Positions 6,416 through 8,444 of a DNA stretch of 8,444 bases are shown here, piece after piece. The notes under the pieces were generated by a model. The model did no database searches. It was not told the DNA's origin and saw only the letters and a list, made by a program, of their open reading frames with translations. Source of the DNA: Spirochaetaceae bacterium (GTDB lineage: Bacteria; Spirochaetota; Spirochaetia; SZUA-6; Bin103); the NCBI GenBank assembly GCA_028818385.1, contig JAPPNY010000153.1, forward strand, positions 1 through 8,444, in the 5' to 3' direction. The stretch's first letter is position 1; each line of letters begins with the position of its first letter. The position numbers were made by a program, and so were the translations under genes.

Positions 6416-6423
6416 GTGTGCGG

Positions 6424-7080
6424 TCAGACCAGCCGGTCGAGCAGCAGCGGCTCCGGCGTGAGGGACGCGAACGCCTCGGCATACCGGCATCGCGCCTCGA
6501 TGCCCCGCCAGCGGGCGCACGTCGTGTAGAGCTCGACGAGATGCGGTTGCGTCGTGAGCTGCTTCAGCGACGCGATCTTCTGTTCGAACACCTCCGTGAT
6601 GTCCACGTAGTGGTCGGGAAAGAAACCGACGCGCGCCGCGGTGCCGATGTTCGGCTCGAAGAAGCGGATGTTGCCCCGCTGTCCGGCGATCTGGGCGGCC
6701 TGAATCGTGCTGGTGACGGTCAGCCAATGCGTCGGATAAGTCACCTCGTCCTTCCAATGCGTGACGATGACCGATGGGGCGAAGTCGGCGATCTCGCGTG
6801 CCAGGCGGTCGAGGCGCTCCGGCGGCATCCTGAGCGGCCCGTCGCCGTACCCGAGCATCGTGGCTTCGATGCCCATGACCTCGGCACAGGCGAACGCCTC
6901 CTTCTCGCGGATCGCGCGCACTTCGTCGACGGTGATGTCAGGTCGCTGCTCGTACAGCCGCCGGCTCTCGTCGGTTTCTCCGCGCGTCAGCCAGATGACC
7001 CTGACGCGGTCTCCGTCCCGCGCATGCCTGATCAGAGTGCCGCCTGCGCGCGAACAGAAGTCGGCGGGATGTGCGCTCAC
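6424..7080 (-). CDS. PIG-L superfamily protein, GalB (4-oxalomesaconate hydratase)-like
   Basis: This protein of about 218 residues has the PIG-L/LmbE fold, whose members are Zn-dependent de-N-acetylases and some hydratases. The usual AHPDD motif is AHPAD here (His4, Ala6, Asp7), followed by FCSRAGGTL, GETDES (Glu35), GYGDGPLRM (77-85) and a late block FFEPNIG...DHYVDITEVFEQK (140-168). From memory, these match Pseudomonas putida GalB, a PIG-L-fold hydratase of gallate breakdown with HSAD at the same place, better than they match sugar deacetylases. His118 (YPTHW) is the probable third metal ligand. Position 6 normally holds the catalytic base of deacetylases, so a hydratase or other lyase role is plausible. 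The start is uncertain. GTG 7080 truncates the first beta-strand, and upstream codons ATC-CTG-GCA (7089-7081) would complete it, but an in-frame TAG sits at 7096-7098. It lies between the transporter protein and the enolase gene. Confidence 0.85.
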   Translation of the reverse strand: MSAHPADFCSRAGGTLIRHARDGDRVRVIWLTRGETDESRRLYEQRPDITVDEVRAIREKEAFACAEVMGIEATMLGYGDGPLRMPPERLDRLAREIADFAPSVIVTHWKDEVTYPTHWLTVTSTIQAAQIAGQRGNIRFFEPNIGTAARVGFFPDHYVDITEVFEQKIASLKQLTTQPHLVELYTTCARWRGIEARCRYAEAFASLTPEPLLLDRLV

Positions 7081-7109
7081 TGCCAGGATGCGTTCCTATC
7101 TGCCAGCGA

Positions 7110-8444
7110 TTACCCCTTGATGTAGAGCTGATCGACGTTGTACCGCCACTCGGTCGGCGGGTTGTTCAGATCGTAGAAGTTGCCCACGGTCGCGTCGGCG
7201 ACGGACACGTCGCTCGGCCCCTTGCCGAGAATGCCGATCGCCCACATGTTGTCGTGGCCCGCCTCTATGATCATGCGCGCCCACTCCTTCTTCTCGTCCT
7301 CCGTGGTCGCCGCCATCATCTTCCCCGCCCAGTCGTTGATGTCGAAGACGATCTGCGGAGGACGCACGCCGGCCGCCCCGTCGGTGTGGAGCCAGATGTT
7401 CCACTGACCGGACCAGTAGGCCGGGTACGACCCCTGGCGGTCCAGGTTGTTCACGTAGGGGATGAACTTGGCGGCCGACCTGACGGTATAGAAGTACGCG
7501 CCGTTGGCCCGGTGGCCGGAGCCGAGCATCGCCTCCCAGTCGTTGCGGGTCAGCGTGTCCCAGCCGCGGTTCTGCCGCTTCATCGTGGTCTTGATGCCGA
7601 TGTCGTTGAAGTAATCGGCGACCAGCTCATGCGTGGCCTCCGGCACCGTGTCCGCGCGGGTGTTGTAGAGGACGATCTCGAAGGTCTTGCCGTCCGGGCG
7701 CAGCCGGAATCCGTCGCGATCCTTCTGGTTCAGGCCGATCTCGTCCAGGATGCTGTTCGCCTTGCCCGGGTCGTACTCGATGTAGGCCGTCTTGAGCGCC
7801 TCGGAGTACACCGGGGATCCTTCCTTGGGGCCGAACTGCATCGGCGTGGCGAGGCCCAGATAGTCCACCCGGTTGATCTCGTCCCGGTTGATGGCGTGCG
7901 AGATCGCGATGGAGAACTGAGGGTTCTGGAAGATCTCCGCCAGGACCGGATCCTCGTGCGTCCGGTTGAACTCCAGGTCGAGCTGCTCGTCACCGCCGTG
8001 GCCGACCACCTGTACCTGCAACTCGCCCGCCTCCCGCTTGGCGAGAAGCTGAGGCAGTATGCCGACTCCGTCCGGCACCTGGCCGGCGGTGATGTCGCCG
8101 CCCAGCGCGCGCAGCTTGATGGTCTCGATGTCGTTGACGAACTCCAGGACCCGCCGGTCGATGTAGGGAAGCTGATTGCCGGCGGTGTCCACCACCCAGT
8201 AGTAGGGGTTGCGGTCGGAAACGATCGGCCCTCCCGTCGGCGCCGAAACCGTCATCCACGGATAGAGCGTCGGCCGTCCGGGATCGTTGATCTCCCATCC
8301 GCCGTCGCCCGACATGTGCTGATGAAGTTGGGTCCAGTTCTCGAATCCGCGGTCCGAGACCTCCTTGTCCAGCTCCGCCTTGTCGCGGTACTCCTTAGAA
8401 ACAAGCAGAATCAGGCAGTCTCCGGGACCAAGTTGAAGCCGAGT
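7110..8444 (-). CDS. ABC transporter solute-binding protein, family 5 (5' end outside window)
   Basis: The frame is open from the right edge to a TAA at 7110-7112, giving 444 residues of a family-5 (SBP_bac_5, oligopeptide/dipeptide-type) extracytoplasmic binding protein that captures a solute for an ABC importer. Family marks include RNPYYWVVDTAGNQLPYIDR, then 'QFSIAISHAINRDEINR' (helix lining the binding cleft), 'YDPGKANSILDEIGL', and a C-terminal block ending LNNPPTEWRYNVDQLYIKG. Roughly 150-250 N-terminal residues, including the expected lipoprotein or Sec signal, lie beyond the window. An ATG at 8313-8315 is internal and not the start, because residues before it (KEYRDKAELDKEV...GFENWTQL) still fit the family. 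Sequence upstream of about 8396 (LGPGDCLILLV) fits less well. This is the first visible gene of the minus-strand cluster. No permease or ATPase gene is in the window. Confidence 0.92.
   Translation of the reverse strand, partial: TRLQLGPGDCLILLVSKEYRDKAELDKEVSDRGFENWTQLHQHMSGDGGWEINDPGRPTLYPWMTVSAPTGGPIVSDRNPYYWVVDTAGNQLPYIDRRVLEFVNDIETIKLRALGGDITAGQVPDGVGILPQLLAKREAGELQVQVVGHGGDEQLDLEFNRTHEDPVLAEIFQNPQFSIAISHAINRDEINRVDYLGLATPMQFGPKEGSPVYSEALKTAYIEYDPGKANSILDEIGLNQKDRDGFRLRPDGKTFEIVLYNTRADTVPEATHELVADYFNDIGIKTTMKRQNRGWDTLTRNDWEAMLGSGHRANGAYFYTVRSAAKFIPYVNNLDRQGSYPAYWSGQWNIWLHTDGAAGVRPPQIVFDINDWAGKMMAATTEDEKKEWARMIIEAGHDNMWAIGILGKGPSDVSVADATVGNFYDLNNPPTEWRYNVDQLYIKG

Noticed and set aside
5136..6461. 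A long (441-residue) open frame on + opposite the enolase and part of the small-protein gene
   Set aside because: It is rich in Arg/His/Asp/Val with no family motif, and lies antisense to a clearly recognisable enolase; it is a GC-rich shadow frame.
6402..6482. Longer N-terminus for the enolase protein
   Set aside because: A consensus Shine-Dalgarno at 6409-6415 sits inside this extension, and the extra residues are low-complexity and unlike the family.
8313..8444. ATG at 8313-8315 as the start of the solute-binding protein
   Set aside because: The frame stays open to the window edge and the preceding residues still fit the family, so the protein is simply cut by the window.

Overview
The window is GC-rich, densely coding bacterial DNA. 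The gene mix is a SARP-free, largely catabolic set: a formylglycine-type sulfatase, an M29 aminopeptidase, a PhyH-family dioxygenase, an enolase-superfamily dehydratase, a PIG-L/GalB-type enzyme and a family-5 solute-binding protein, plus one Phd/PIN toxin-antitoxin pair. This mix, with many GTG starts, fits genomes of uncultured marine or host-associated bacteria (for example Poribacteria-, Chloroflexota- or Spirochaetota-like lineages). That placement is an impression from gene content and no marker gene here settles it.

Left edge (1-574): the 3' end of a gene encoding a C-terminal winged-helix-like segment, then about 420 bp without an intact gene. This gap holds a short 23-bp tandem repeat with degenerate relatives, followed directly by the decayed, frameshifted remains of an AbiEii/AbiGii-type nucleotidyltransferase toxin gene that runs up to the start of the next gene.

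Middle (575-4109): a sulfatase on + converges with an M29 aminopeptidase on -. A 101-bp intergenic region separates the aminopeptidase from a divergent two-gene toxin-antitoxin operon (Phd-type antitoxin, PIN-domain ribonuclease), which ends about 10 bp from the end of the next minus-strand gene.

Right half (8444 down to 4120, all minus strand): five consecutive co-directional genes. In transcription order they are a peptide/oligosaccharide-type ABC solute-binding protein (5' end outside the window), a GalB-like PIG-L protein, an acid-sugar-dehydratase-like enolase, an unrecognised ~106-residue protein, and a PhyH-family Fe(II)/2-oxoglutarate dioxygenase. Gaps are 29, 22, 52 and -8 bp, which suggests one transcript. 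A reasonable inference is uptake of an organic solute followed by dehydration, hydration or deacylation, and oxidation of it, but the substrate cannot be read from the sequence.

The items most worth following up are this cluster, the GalB-like protein with HPAD in place of HPDD and no conventional start codon in the expected place, the unrecognised small protein coupled to the dioxygenase, and the AbiEii relic abutting the repeats.
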